NCBI GenBank assembly: GCA_013377075.1
Contig: JACABD010000024.1
Coordinates: forward strand, 1 to 58,878
Direction of reading: 5' to 3'
DNA from: Geobacteraceae bacterium
GTDB lineage: Bacteria; Desulfobacterota; Desulfuromonadia; Geobacterales; DSM-12255
DNA length: 58,878 nucleotides
The position numbers and the translations under genes are program-made. Each line of letters starts with the position of its first letter. Within the stretch, counting starts at the first letter, position 1. Below are positions 32,778 to 42,122 of the stretch, in pieces. The notes beneath the pieces were generated by a model. It was not told the origin of the DNA. It was given only the letters and a program-made list of their open reading frames with translations, and searched no databases.

Positions 32778-34793
32778 TTAAGAGTTGCCCCCAGATGGAG
32801 AGACTTCCCTGAAATATTCGCGAATCTTTGGATTTTTACTTATTATTACTGCATAGCCCTGAAGGCCAGCTTCCATTAGAGCATTCATTTCAGATGCGAA
32901 GCGTTTATGCTTGGATGTTGAAGAAAGATTCAGTTCAATTTTTTCATTCAGCCTGCATTCAAGAGGAGATATTTGAAATCCTGACTCCACAAGTTTGTAG
33001 AAATCGTAATGAAATTCACCGGTTCTTTCTTCACTGATCGACATGGGATTCTGTTTGCGGAGTAGATCAAAACGTTTCAACTGATCGAGGTAGTCACCGA
33101 TCTCAGAATTCATAACCCCTGAAAGCTGTAGCTGCCTCCCTGCAATTTCATACGCAATATCAATGAGCGTCTCCATCGTCTCGAACAGGGCCAGAGCTTT
33201 GTATGCAAGCTGCTCGTTTCGCCCCAGTTCTCCATTTTTGTAACGTTCTAGCACTCCAGGCTCTTGCAGAAAGGCATTCAGCTCCTCGCGGCTTGTCCAC
33301 AATTCCTGAGTATCTGCCATAAAGCCTGCATAAAGTTCTGCAAGCACAGGATTATCCCACACACACCTGTTTATCTCCATGACAAAAGCCGAGATACAGA
33401 TACCCTGCTGTTTGAGCAGAGTATGAAGCTCCGCAAAGACACCGTTATTATAGAATGTCTCGACAGTCAGATCAAAGCAGCGGCACTTCAGGTAATTCTG
33501 AAAGCTCATGGAGTTACTGGCAACGCAAATTTCATCAACTTCAGGAGCATAAAATGTCTCCCCAAAGAGAGAATACGGGTTAACCGTATTGTGTATAACG
33601 CGAAATCTTGTCTCCAGACCGTATTTTTTGCGACTTTCAGCTGAAGAGAGTTCAGCGCCCGGCAACATTATCAGCTGATGGGAGCGAACCACATGAATTC
33701 CTGCATCCATGAGATCCGCAGCTGACTTGCAGTGTGCGGCGAAAGTGTCGCCGGGCAATGCTACAATTATTTCGGAAAAGCTGTGTGCCTGTTGGAGGTC
33801 ATGTTCAGATGCAGATTCAATCAGGTCGCTGACAGAAACATTGTGACGCTCTATGTTCTGTAGCACTTCCGGGTCTGATGACTGGATTGCCGCACTGAAC
33901 ATACCACCACGAATAGTTGCAGCAGTTTTGAGTACAAGCTCTTTGTTATTTTTGCCGGAAATACTGACAACAAACTCAGGCCATGAGTGCTGTTCCTGGA
34001 CCATTGCCATTTCTTGTGCAGTCACCAGATCCTGCTCATACATACCAAAGTTGGAGTCCGCAAGAAACAGCGTAGATGAAGCGGCTCTTGCGCCGATATA
34101 CCTCAGTTCATCGCGTATCCTGCCATCGCTGTAGCGCCTGACCGGCGTAAAGTAATCTGCGCCGTCCTGGCAATAAGTACAGCTAAAAGGGCAGCCACGA
34201 ACAGTCTGCATAACAGCTGAGTTCCCCGCGTCAAGAAACCTGTCGCAAAGGCCTGTCAAGTAAGGGGAAGGCAATGAATCAAGAGGATCAATCAAGGGGA
34301 GCGGAGAGCCGGCGATCAGCAACCCGTCGTGATAATAATGGCAGCCAGGGACAGAAATTAGCAGCGACTTCAGACGTTGTATGTCAAAAGCAACTTCACG
34401 TAAAGCCTGATATAGCCCAACAAATGAAGCCTCTCCTTCACGATACACAAAAAAATCGATTTCAGGGTTCTCTTGCAGAAAATCCAATTGCCGGGCAGGG
34501 TCAATCGGATAATTCGGACCACCGAAAATTGTTATGCAGTTGGGATACCTCGCTTTAATCCGCCCGGCAAAAGCTCTGGATATTTCATAATTCCAGACAA
34601 ATGTTGAAAAACAGACAATACCAGGCTCAGACGTCAGTAGCATTTCGGCAAACTCGACAGGATTTATCACCAGTTCGACCGAAATTTCACAACCTATCTT
34701 CTCTAGGGCATTTGCTGCCACAAGTGAAATCCCGTATGGGACTGCGTTGCAGTTATGACCGGAATGAGTAAGATCTGCAAAGATGATCTTCAT
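32778..34793 (-). CDS. B12-binding-domain radical SAM protein
   Basis: 671 residues. An N-terminal Rossmann-like cobalamin-binding region (about 1-140; I-T-I-F-G-G-P-N-Y-P) is followed by a radical SAM core with Cys201-x3-Cys205-x2-Cys208 in R-G-C-P-F-S-C-T-Y-C-Q. The remaining 450 residues include a TIM-barrel end and a helical extension of no recognised family. Such enzymes often methylate carbon or phosphorus centres or rearrange carbon skeletons; the substrate here is unknown. It lies 56 bases after the first TMTC-like gene of the block. Confidence 0.8.
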   Translation of the reverse strand: MKIIFADLTHSGHNCNAVPYGISLVAANALEKIGCEISVELVINPVEFAEMLLTSEPGIVCFSTFVWNYEISRAFAGRIKARYPNCITIFGGPNYPIDPARQLDFLQENPEIDFFVYREGEASFVGLYQALREVAFDIQRLKSLLISVPGCHYYHDGLLIAGSPLPLIDPLDSLPSPYLTGLCDRFLDAGNSAVMQTVRGCPFSCTYCQDGADYFTPVRRYSDGRIRDELRYIGARAASSTLFLADSNFGMYEQDLVTAQEMAMVQEQHSWPEFVVSISGKNNKELVLKTAATIRGGMFSAAIQSSDPEVLQNIERHNVSVSDLIESASEHDLQQAHSFSEIIVALPGDTFAAHCKSAADLMDAGIHVVRSHQLIMLPGAELSSAESRKKYGLETRFRVIHNTVNPYSLFGETFYAPEVDEICVASNSMSFQNYLKCRCFDLTVETFYNNGVFAELHTLLKQQGICISAFVMEINRCVWDNPVLAELYAGFMADTQELWTSREELNAFLQEPGVLERYKNGELGRNEQLAYKALALFETMETLIDIAYEIAGRQLQLSGVMNSEIGDYLDQLKRFDLLRKQNPMSISEERTGEFHYDFYKLVESGFQISPLECRLNEKIELNLSSTSKHKRFASEMNALMEAGLQGYAVIISKNPKIREYFREVSPSGGNS

Positions 34794-34849
34794 TTAAAGA
34801 TTGACTCCTGTGGTTTTACCGTAGGCACTACAGCAAAAAAGTTTTTCAT

Positions 34850-36550
34850 TCAATCAGGAGAAGTCTCTGGCGGGAACCAGTACATCTGGCCGGTCGCATT
34901 GCCTGCTCTACGAAAAGACTCAACAGCCTCGGATTGCATCCCCAGGCCCTGAAGCGCCAGACCACGGTGGTAAAAATACAATCGATGCGGAAATCGCGCA
35001 ATAGCAAGATCGATATCTGCGAGCGCATCAGAATATAGTCCTGACTTGATCAGGGCCTCTGCCCTGAAAGCATAAAAATTGAAACTATCCGGAGAGCTGT
35101 CCCGCTGTGCTATCTGCAGGCAGGTAGAATAATCTGCAACAGCTGCTGCGTAATCTCCGGAGTCTACGTAATAGAGAGCTCTGTAGAAATAAGCCTTATC
35201 AAATGATCGTTTTTTTATAACCTTCGACCACATAGCACCTGAATTCTTCCAGTCAGCTATAAGTCGTTGTGTCTCAACCACATAGAATGAAATGAGTAGG
35301 CTAAACACTAAAGTCAGCGCCAATTTCATCCACCGTTTCCAACGCAATGCTACTTTTTCATAGCCAATTGCAACCATTGCAGCAGCAGCAACAGAAATCA
35401 ACAATGACGGCAGATAAGTGTACCGAGGAGTGATAATTACCTGAGCCCCTCCGGCAAAAAAATGTAGCGTCGGAATTATGGGTATAACAAATGAAATTAC
35501 GGACACCGCCAGAAGCGGCATTCTGTAACGCCAGTATATAATTCCACTGAGAAAAAAGCAGACGCTGATTGCCTTTAAGATAAATATCGGAGGAATCTGT
35601 TTCGGGAGATCATAATAAGGAAGAATACCTATAGGAAAGAGCATAATACGCAAATAATCGAAAACAGCATTTCCGGCAGCGATCGCCCGAATACTGAGAG
35701 GGAACTCCCGTAAAGGGTTAAAACCGTCTGCCTTCGAATGAAGCAATATGGTGTAGGAAATTACTATGACTGCAAAGAGAAAATATGGCAGCTTTTCAAA
35801 GGTTACCCGTTTCCAATTATCTTTAAGCAGGCGTTTTAACGGATACCAGTCCAGAACCAGCAACATTCCCGCCATGGGAATGCTTGTTGGTTTAGCCATA
35901 AGAGAAAGCAGAAAGAGGCTCAAGGAAAGAACATAGTTGCAATATAGCACAGCTTTTGCCTGACTTTTTTCAATGCAGTCAACATACCGCAGGTAAAAGT
36001 ATATTGAAGAAAGGCTAAACATTCCATTTAGCACCGCCCTTCGCTCAGTCACCCACACAACCGCCTCCACCTTTGTCGGGTGAATTCCGAACAGCAATCC
36101 GGCAAGAATCAGCAAAGTTGAATAGAGCTTTTTATTCTGTAACAATCGTTCATGATCACTCAGTATCTTTCTGAAAAGAGCGTCAGCTATTAAAACTACC
36201 AGTCCGGTATTTATTGCATGAAGCAAAATGTTAGTCAGGTGGAAACCTAACGGCTTGAGCCCCCAGAAATAATAGTCAATAGCAAAAGATATATAAGTCA
36301 GTGGCAGCCAGAAAGAATTAACTGGAGTAGAGGTAAATGCCCAGATGAGGAAATCCATGTCCAGATATCTGATTGACTGATTGTTAAGAACGTAGTCCTG
36401 ATCCTCCCAATTAACAAAATCGCATGATAGTGCCCGCAGATAAACAACAAAGCAGACTATGGCCACTGTTAAGACAATCGGTAACAGATCAGGAAAACTC
36501 TCGCGCGCCTGATCACCCTTTTGAGTGCAATTACGGTAACGACCCAGCAT
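34850..36550 (-). CDS. TMTC-like multispanning glycosyltransferase with TPRs (paralogue 4)
   Basis: 566 residues. Around ten hydrophobic segments, the first loop W-E-D-Q-D-Y-V, I-H-P-T-K-V-E-A-V-V-W-V-T-E-R-R and I-I-T-P-R-Y-T-Y-L-P-S-L. About three TPR units lie in the last 120 residues, ending F-R-R-A-G-N. It belongs to a second subfamily with the 38464 and 42123 genes, shorter and more divergent from the 18946-24583 triplet. AAGGGG precedes the ATG. As the first gene after the promoter at about 36610, it opens the long minus-strand block. Confidence 0.72.
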   Translation of the reverse strand: MLGRYRNCTQKGDQARESFPDLLPIVLTVAIVCFVVYLRALSCDFVNWEDQDYVLNNQSIRYLDMDFLIWAFTSTPVNSFWLPLTYISFAIDYYFWGLKPLGFHLTNILLHAINTGLVVLIADALFRKILSDHERLLQNKKLYSTLLILAGLLFGIHPTKVEAVVWVTERRAVLNGMFSLSSIYFYLRYVDCIEKSQAKAVLYCNYVLSLSLFLLSLMAKPTSIPMAGMLLVLDWYPLKRLLKDNWKRVTFEKLPYFLFAVIVISYTILLHSKADGFNPLREFPLSIRAIAAGNAVFDYLRIMLFPIGILPYYDLPKQIPPIFILKAISVCFFLSGIIYWRYRMPLLAVSVISFVIPIIPTLHFFAGGAQVIITPRYTYLPSLLISVAAAAMVAIGYEKVALRWKRWMKLALTLVFSLLISFYVVETQRLIADWKNSGAMWSKVIKKRSFDKAYFYRALYYVDSGDYAAAVADYSTCLQIAQRDSSPDSFNFYAFRAEALIKSGLYSDALADIDLAIARFPHRLYFYHRGLALQGLGMQSEAVESFRRAGNATGQMYWFPPETSPD

Positions 36551-36589
36551 TTTGCCCCTTCATCATAAGAAGTAATTCCAATTTGATGC

Positions 36590-36617
36590 TTGTAAAGAAA
36601 ATGATCGTCATTATATT
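36590..36617 (+). promoter_or_regulatory. Candidate promoter of the 36689-38453 pair
   Basis: Plus-strand TTGTAA (36590-36595), 16-base spacer, TATATT (36612-36617). It overlaps the opposing -10 box. The start would fall about 65 bases before the epimerase start codon. Confidence 0.4.
36610..36615 (-). promoter_or_regulatory. -10 box of the 36550-18946 transcript
   Basis: A perfect TATAAT reads on the minus strand, 60 bases ahead of the first start codon of the block. No convincing -35 at normal spacing was found (best TTGCCC, spacer about 20), so an activator may be needed. The overlapping plus-strand box at 36612-36619 makes the two promoters face-to-back in one 138-base gap. Confidence 0.5.
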
Positions 36618-36688
36618 ATGTTATTTTTTTGCCTTGGGCAAAGAAAACAACCGAAAAAGGTAGCGCAAACTAATTCTCAAGGAAATCG

Positions 36689-37753
36689 ATGAAAATACTG
36701 GTCACAGGTGGAATCGGGTTTATCGGCAGCCACATAGCCGAATACCACGCAGCCAAAGGCGATGAGGTCGTGGTAATTGACAATCTGAGCAGGGGAACGC
36801 TCCTCGGCAAGCCGGTTTTTAATTACGATTACACCATCAATCACCTGGCGGAATATAAAAACATACGATTTGTTAAAGCCGACATACGAGATTTTAAAGT
36901 GCTTTCCGAAGCTGCTGCCGGATGCGACCTGATATTCCACGCAGCTTCTCAGACCGCTGTAACTGCCTCACTGCTCAACCCTGCCGAAGACTTCACCTCC
37001 AACGTTGTGGGCACCTTCAATGTCCTTGAAGCAGCCAGGACAAATGGGGTCGGCACGGTTGTATACTGCTCCACCAATAAAGTATACGGCAATAACGTCA
37101 ACAATGTCGGCATTGTCGAGAACAGTACCCGCTACGTTTTCGAAGATGCCTATCGAAATGGCATTCCAGAGACCTTCCCGATTGACCGTTGCGAACATAC
37201 CCCCTATGGCTGTTCCAAGCTTAGCGGAGACATCTATTGCCAGGAATACGCCCATCGCTACGGGATCAGAACCTGCAACCTGAGGATGTCCTGCATCTAC
37301 GGAACAAGGCAGTTTGGTGTCGAAGACCAGGGGTGGGTCGCCTGGTTGGTTTATGCCACGTTGCGTGGTCTGCCAATAACCATTTACGGAGATGGAAAGC
37401 AGATCAGAGACCTATTGTTCATCAGTGATCTGGTTGATCTCTATGCGCGATTTCTAGTGTCAGAAATTCCTAACGGCGTTTTTAATGTTGGCGGAGGACG
37501 GGAATTTACGGTAAGCATCATCGAACTTCTCGACATCCTGTACAACGTTACTGGCAAGAGATCGGCAGTAACTTTTGCAGAGTGGCGACACTCTGACCAG
37601 AAGGCATACGTATCCGACATCGGCAAAGCCTCTACTGAACTACAGTGGCAACCGCAGATATCTCCTCGTGAAGGTATCGACCGGCTCGTTAGTTTTATCT
37701 CGGGCTGTAGTCTTCTCGAAGGGATCGATGCATCTCTGCCCGGCAAACACTGA
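36689..37753 (+). CDS. NAD-dependent epimerase, CDP-paratose 2-epimerase-like
   Basis: 354 residues, extended SDR. V-T-G-G-I-G-F-I-G-S-H at residues 5-15, V-I-D-N-L-S-R, the segment S-T-N-K-V-Y-G-N-N typical of CDP-tyvelose epimerases, catalytic T-P-Y-G-C-S-K, and R-M-S-C-I-Y-G-T-R-Q. Length fits the family. CDP-paratose epimerization needs upstream 3,6-dideoxyhexose enzymes that are not in this window, so another nucleotide sugar may be the substrate. AAGGA precedes the ATG. It is followed one base later by a GT2 gene. Confidence 0.82.
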   Translation: MKILVTGGIGFIGSHIAEYHAAKGDEVVVIDNLSRGTLLGKPVFNYDYTINHLAEYKNIRFVKADIRDFKVLSEAAAGCDLIFHAASQTAVTASLLNPAEDFTSNVVGTFNVLEAARTNGVGTVVYCSTNKVYGNNVNNVGIVENSTRYVFEDAYRNGIPETFPIDRCEHTPYGCSKLSGDIYCQEYAHRYGIRTCNLRMSCIYGTRQFGVEDQGWVAWLVYATLRGLPITIYGDGKQIRDLLFISDLVDLYARFLVSEIPNGVFNVGGGREFTVSIIELLDILYNVTGKRSAVTFAEWRHSDQKAYVSDIGKASTELQWQPQISPREGIDRLVSFISGCSLLEGIDASLPGKH

Positions 37754-37754
37754 C

Positions 37755-38453
37755 ATGCCCCTTCCGCCACTCGTCAGCATTGTCATTCCCGCTCGAAACG
37801 AACAAGACTCTCTAGGGAAAGTCCTTGACGAACTGTTAGAAACCATTGGGACATTGAATAATTACCAGTTCGAAGTAATAGTAGTTGACAATAACAGCAC
37901 TGACAACACCGCTGTCATTGGTCTTGCCAAAAGAGCAAGAGTCCTGAAAGAGGTGCGACCAGGGAAAGGATTCGCACTGGCAAAAGGGTTTGAAGCTGCT
38001 ACCGGCGATATAATTGTCATGCTGGATGCCGACTACTCCCATTCGGCAAAAGAACTCCCCTGCTTTCTTGAAAAAATGGAGCAAGGGTTCGGTCTGGTCA
38101 TCGGCTCCCGGCAACTGGGGCAAAGCGATGAATACACACCGACAAGAAAGTTCGGGAACCTGTTTCTAACCAGCGCTTTCAGGCTACTCTTTGGCTATCA
38201 TCTGACTGATGCACTAAATGGCTTCAAGGCTTTCAGAAGTGACGTAGTCAAAAAGCACACTTGCACATCCAAAGATTTCGAAATAGAAATCGAGCTGATT
38301 TATTATGCGTTGATAGAGAAAATGGGCGTAGGAGAAGTAAAGAGTCATGAAAGAGAGAGATTCGGCGGCAGGATGAAGTCGATCGCCCTGATACATGGCC
38401 CGAAGTTTCTGGCAGCAATCATCAAATACGGAATCAGGTATCGACTTTCATAA
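37755..38453 (+). CDS. Glycosyltransferase family 2 (DPM-type)
   Basis: 232 residues. Starting at the ATG at 37755, just after the epimerase stop, gives a compact GT-A enzyme: V-S-I-V-I-P-A-R-N-E-Q-D, E-V-I-V-V-D-N-N-S-T-D-N-T, V-M-L-D-A-D-Y-S-H-S, I-G-S-R-Q-L-G-Q and N-G-F-K-A-F-R. This is the pattern of dolichol/polyprenyl-phosphate mannose synthases. The longest open frame begins 60 codons earlier inside the epimerase and is not homologous. A DPM-type enzyme could load the lipid carrier used by the TMTC-like proteins (inference). It converges on the TMTC-like gene at 38464 with a 10-base gap. Confidence 0.82.
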   Translation: MPLPPLVSIVIPARNEQDSLGKVLDELLETIGTLNNYQFEVIVVDNNSTDNTAVIGLAKRARVLKEVRPGKGFALAKGFEAATGDIIVMLDADYSHSAKELPCFLEKMEQGFGLVIGSRQLGQSDEYTPTRKFGNLFLTSAFRLLFGYHLTDALNGFKAFRSDVVKKHTCTSKDFEIEIELIYYALIEKMGVGEVKSHERERFGGRMKSIALIHGPKFLAAIIKYGIRYRLS

Positions 38454-38463
38454 CATAGAGTTT

Positions 38464-40068
38464 CTAGTATTCTATCTCTCCTCTTTCCTGACCAGCAGAG
38501 CGGAAATCTTCTTCTGCCTCCTGTAATTTCCCAAGTCTTTTTTGTGCCAAACCACGATGGTAGTAATAGACCGGTCGCGGATTCAGCCTGATTGCGACCG
38601 AGAAGGTCTCTACCGCCTCCCTGTAGAGTTCAGCTTTTATGAATGCGCCACCACTCATTGCAACATATTTGAATGCCTCGGGGTTTCCAGCCTGAACCGC
38701 CTTATCAGCGGCCATCCTGAAGTCGTCTGCTGCCGCTGAATAGTATCTGTTTTCCATGAAATACAACCCTCTATAACTATAGGCACGCCCCACTGGATTT
38801 AATTCTATCACCCTTGTCCAGACGGTACCGGCGTTCTTCCAGGAGCTGATAAGGTGCTCTGTCATACCGATGAAACTAATGCTAACGGCAGCAAGCAGAG
38901 CATATGCAAGAGTCCGCTTGGTTATTCCAGGTATTTTCCCGAAAACCTGAAAAAGAATAAATACAAGCACAATGGTTGGCACAACTGATGGGAGATAGGA
39001 GTGTCGCGGAGAGTAGGCAACATCGACCCCTACCTGAAAAAACGGTAATGTCGGCAGCAAAGGGATGAGAAACGCAAGACAGACAGCAGTGACAGACGGC
39101 TTTCTTTTATTGATGCAGAGAGCAAAGCCGATAACAGCCAAAACAATGACAGTTCTGGCATATGCGGGAACTGGATCGGCAAGAACAGGAGCTATTGTGT
39201 TAAAAATGTGAATGCCGATCGGATAGAAAAACAAACGGCAAAATTCGACAATCGAATAACCTGAAACTACAAGCCTGTCTGAAAATGAGAACTGGGCGTA
39301 CGCGTAGGGAGCACTGGTAAGGCTCATATTGAAAATTGTCAGCCAGGTTGTCATTGCCGCGAGCACAAAAAAAGGGACTTTTTCCGCAAGAACTTTTACG
39401 AAGCGTCCCTTGTGGAATCGGCACAAAGGGTACCAGTCTGCCACCAGAAGAAGCATGGGGACAAAGACGCTCGTCGGTTTTGCCATCAATGCCAACAGAA
39501 ATAATATAAGCGATAAGAGATAGTATCTTCTGCTACCGGTTTCTTCCGTTTGTGCATCCTTCAGATAACAAAGAATCGAACCAAGAGCCAGCATCCCATA
39601 AAGCACGTCCTTTCGTTCAGAAACCCAGGTAACTGATTCGACCCTTAATGGGTGTATCGCCCAAAACAGTCCAGCAAAGAAGAGCATGGCAGGATACCGA
39701 TACCCCTCCGCCGGAGATTCCCAGCGGTCTTTCAGTAATCTGTCTGCCAACAGCACAACAAGCCCGGCATTGACTGCATGGATTACAATATTGACCAAGT
39801 GGTAGCCGGTAGGATTAAGCCCCCAGAAATGATAATCTATAGCAAATGAAATCCAGGTCAACGGTGCCCAGTAATCATCTGAGAACTGGTGGGTCAATGC
39901 CGTGATTATCATCTGAAAATCCAGCGTTCTTATGCCGCTATTGTGTATGACAAATCGGGCGTCATCATAATCGATAAAGTCGCAGGCCACAGATCGCAAG
40001 AAAACCAGAAAGCATGTGATGCCGGTAATCAGAGCGACATTGACCGCTGCATCTTTTCTAATATTCAT
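38464..40068 (-). CDS. TMTC-like multispanning glycosyltransferase with TPRs (paralogue 5)
   Basis: 534 residues, second-subfamily member. First loop Y-D-D-A-R-F-V, I-H-P-L-R-V-E-S-V-T-W-V-S-E-R-K, A-Y-S-P-R-H-S-Y-L-P-S-V, and about three TPR-like units in the last 110 residues ending D-F-R-S-A-G. Ribosome binding is weak (GGGTGA a little far from the ATG). It follows the 40131 gene by 62 bases and probably shares its transcript. Confidence 0.7.
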   Translation of the reverse strand: MNIRKDAAVNVALITGITCFLVFLRSVACDFIDYDDARFVIHNSGIRTLDFQMIITALTHQFSDDYWAPLTWISFAIDYHFWGLNPTGYHLVNIVIHAVNAGLVVLLADRLLKDRWESPAEGYRYPAMLFFAGLFWAIHPLRVESVTWVSERKDVLYGMLALGSILCYLKDAQTEETGSRRYYLLSLILFLLALMAKPTSVFVPMLLLVADWYPLCRFHKGRFVKVLAEKVPFFVLAAMTTWLTIFNMSLTSAPYAYAQFSFSDRLVVSGYSIVEFCRLFFYPIGIHIFNTIAPVLADPVPAYARTVIVLAVIGFALCINKRKPSVTAVCLAFLIPLLPTLPFFQVGVDVAYSPRHSYLPSVVPTIVLVFILFQVFGKIPGITKRTLAYALLAAVSISFIGMTEHLISSWKNAGTVWTRVIELNPVGRAYSYRGLYFMENRYYSAAADDFRMAADKAVQAGNPEAFKYVAMSGGAFIKAELYREAVETFSVAIRLNPRPVYYYHRGLAQKRLGKLQEAEEDFRSAGQERGEIEY

Positions 40069-40130
40069 TTTGATAAGTCACCCGTTCCCCTAAATGAACT
40101 ACCGACCGTCACAAAACCCGGCTAAAGCAA

Positions 40131-42113
40131 TCAACGGCGTTCATTGTTTAAAACTTTTTCTCCGACATGCAAAGAAAGTATTCGACTTATTTCCGTGTCG
40201 TCCAGCTTGTAACCAAGCTCGCGCGCCTTTAACAGGTCACCCCTTGCAAGGCCAACAGAACCTTTCGCCACATACGCTAGGCCTCTATTGTAGTAGGATT
40301 CAGCAGAACCCTGATCCAGCCTCAATGCCTCTTCAAATTCACTAATTGCCTGCATGAACCGACCCTGCCGATAGTATACAAGGCCCCGGTTGGCATGACC
40401 CTGAAAGTTTTCCGGTTCGAGCCTTACCACCAGGTCAAGATCTAGAGCAGCTCTGGCATGATCGCCCTTAAGTTCAAGAATGGAAGCTCTAAGAAGAAGA
40501 TTTTGAACATCGAGTGGGCCTTTGCTGACAATATGGTCTGCATCTGCAAGGGCCTCATCAAGTCGTCCTGCAAATTTATATGCAACAGCTCTATTCTTAT
40601 AATAGTCCATGCGCCATGGACGAATAATGATAGAACGATCGAAGTCTGTGAAGGCCCTGTCTAATTCCCTGCGTTTCAGGCTGATTATGCCGCGATGATG
40701 CAGCGCATCCGCCTCATCGGGTTTAATCCTCAGCGAACTTTCAAGGTCAGCCATAGCAAGATCGTCCTCGCCAGCATTAGAATAATAGGCCGCACGGTTA
40801 CTGTATGCGAACCAACTGGCCGGATTCCTTGATATGATATCAGTGAACAGAGTCTGGTTGTTCTGATAGACCTTCCCCTGCTGCCATGTCAACAGGCAAC
40901 AAATAATTATAATGGCACTGAAAATGACCTTGTCAGCATGCACAAACGTTGATGGCAGTTTCTTGTTCAGCTGGCTAAAACCGACACAGAAAAGGGTAAT
41001 AACGCCAAAGTTGGCAATATAATAGTAATGATCTGCTACAAATGAAAAACGGAATGAATATACATTCAAAAAGCCGAGAACAGGGAAGTTTGTCCCGATT
41101 ACGAACAGACATGCAGCAAGTGGCCCTCGACCGATCTTTCCTTTGTAGAGCCATAGGAGCAGGAGTACGACTATGACAGAGATCGGGAAAAAATATTGCC
41201 CCCATTGGCTGGCATCCAGATGCCATCGCGGGTAGTTGAATACCAGTGGGTGGGGCCATAACATCTTACCGATATGGAACCAGGTTGCCCGTCCAGCAAT
41301 GAGCAAGCGCTCAGTAATGGTGAAGGCCCACTCAGGTCCTTTTGCCAGCAGATAATCCGCCTCGACCTTCATTGTCAGAAGGCCTAAAACAACAGAAAGA
41401 AGGAAAAACGGTGCCACTTGAAGAACGTCTTTGCGTCTGATCCGACCGTTTTCCCACCATGCGAGAAGAAGCAGTACTGCCGGCAGGGTGCAGGTGACTG
41501 TCTTGCTTAAAAGGGCGAAGCAGAAAAAGATTAATGATGTCACGTAATACAATCCGGTCATTCTGCGATTGCCGAAGTCACTGCAATTGCTAACAGAATA
41601 TCTCCGATAGCTGATAAATGCCAGAAGGTAAAAGAATGCTGAGAGGATATTCTTGAGTTCAGTAATCCAGGCAACAGATTCAACATGAACCGGATGAACT
41701 GCAAAGATGCAGGCTGCCCAGAAAGCGCGGGGAATATCCAGTAATGTCAGACAGTACCAGAACAGCAGGGAAACCCCTGCGTGCAAAACAATATTTACCA
41801 GGTGAAAGTAGAAAGGGTCCAGCCCCCAAAGGTGAATCTGTCCCCAGAAAACCGTGAATACCAGTGGATAGAACTGAATCGTCGTCCCGGGTACAAACCA
41901 GATTTTTAGCAGCCCGCCAAAGGAAGCGAGCTGTTCGAGACTGAGCACGTGTGCATCATCATCCCAGATAAAATCTGCCGTAAAGACCGATGAATACGAT
42001 AATACTGTCAGGCAGGTAATAACAAGCAGACCTATCCAGATCGATCGCCGGGAATTGGCCAGCGTTTTACTCTCTCCGGCCTTAAGTTCATCCGTTGTCA
42101 TCTCATTACTCAA
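40131..42113 (-). CDS. TMTC-like glycosyltransferase with six or more TPRs (paralogue 6)
   Basis: 660 residues, the most divergent member and the most TPR-rich. First loop I-W-D-D-D-A-H-V, V-H-P-V-H-V-E-S-V-A-W-I-T-E-L-K closest to the animal TMTC wording, F-V-A-D-H-Y-Y-Y-I, then about six TPRs from about residue 430 to 640. The start is a TTG at 42111-42113 with an AGGGGGG run immediately ahead; an ATG four codons inside is the alternative but has worse spacing. It lies 9 bases after the 42123 gene. Confidence 0.72.
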   Translation of the reverse strand: MSNEMTTDELKAGESKTLANSRRSIWIGLLVITCLTVLSYSSVFTADFIWDDDAHVLSLEQLASFGGLLKIWFVPGTTIQFYPLVFTVFWGQIHLWGLDPFYFHLVNIVLHAGVSLLFWYCLTLLDIPRAFWAACIFAVHPVHVESVAWITELKNILSAFFYLLAFISYRRYSVSNCSDFGNRRMTGLYYVTSLIFFCFALLSKTVTCTLPAVLLLLAWWENGRIRRKDVLQVAPFFLLSVVLGLLTMKVEADYLLAKGPEWAFTITERLLIAGRATWFHIGKMLWPHPLVFNYPRWHLDASQWGQYFFPISVIVVLLLLWLYKGKIGRGPLAACLFVIGTNFPVLGFLNVYSFRFSFVADHYYYIANFGVITLFCVGFSQLNKKLPSTFVHADKVIFSAIIIICCLLTWQQGKVYQNNQTLFTDIISRNPASWFAYSNRAAYYSNAGEDDLAMADLESSLRIKPDEADALHHRGIISLKRRELDRAFTDFDRSIIIRPWRMDYYKNRAVAYKFAGRLDEALADADHIVSKGPLDVQNLLLRASILELKGDHARAALDLDLVVRLEPENFQGHANRGLVYYRQGRFMQAISEFEEALRLDQGSAESYYNRGLAYVAKGSVGLARGDLLKARELGYKLDDTEISRILSLHVGEKVLNNERR

Positions 42114-42122
42114 GAAGCCCCC

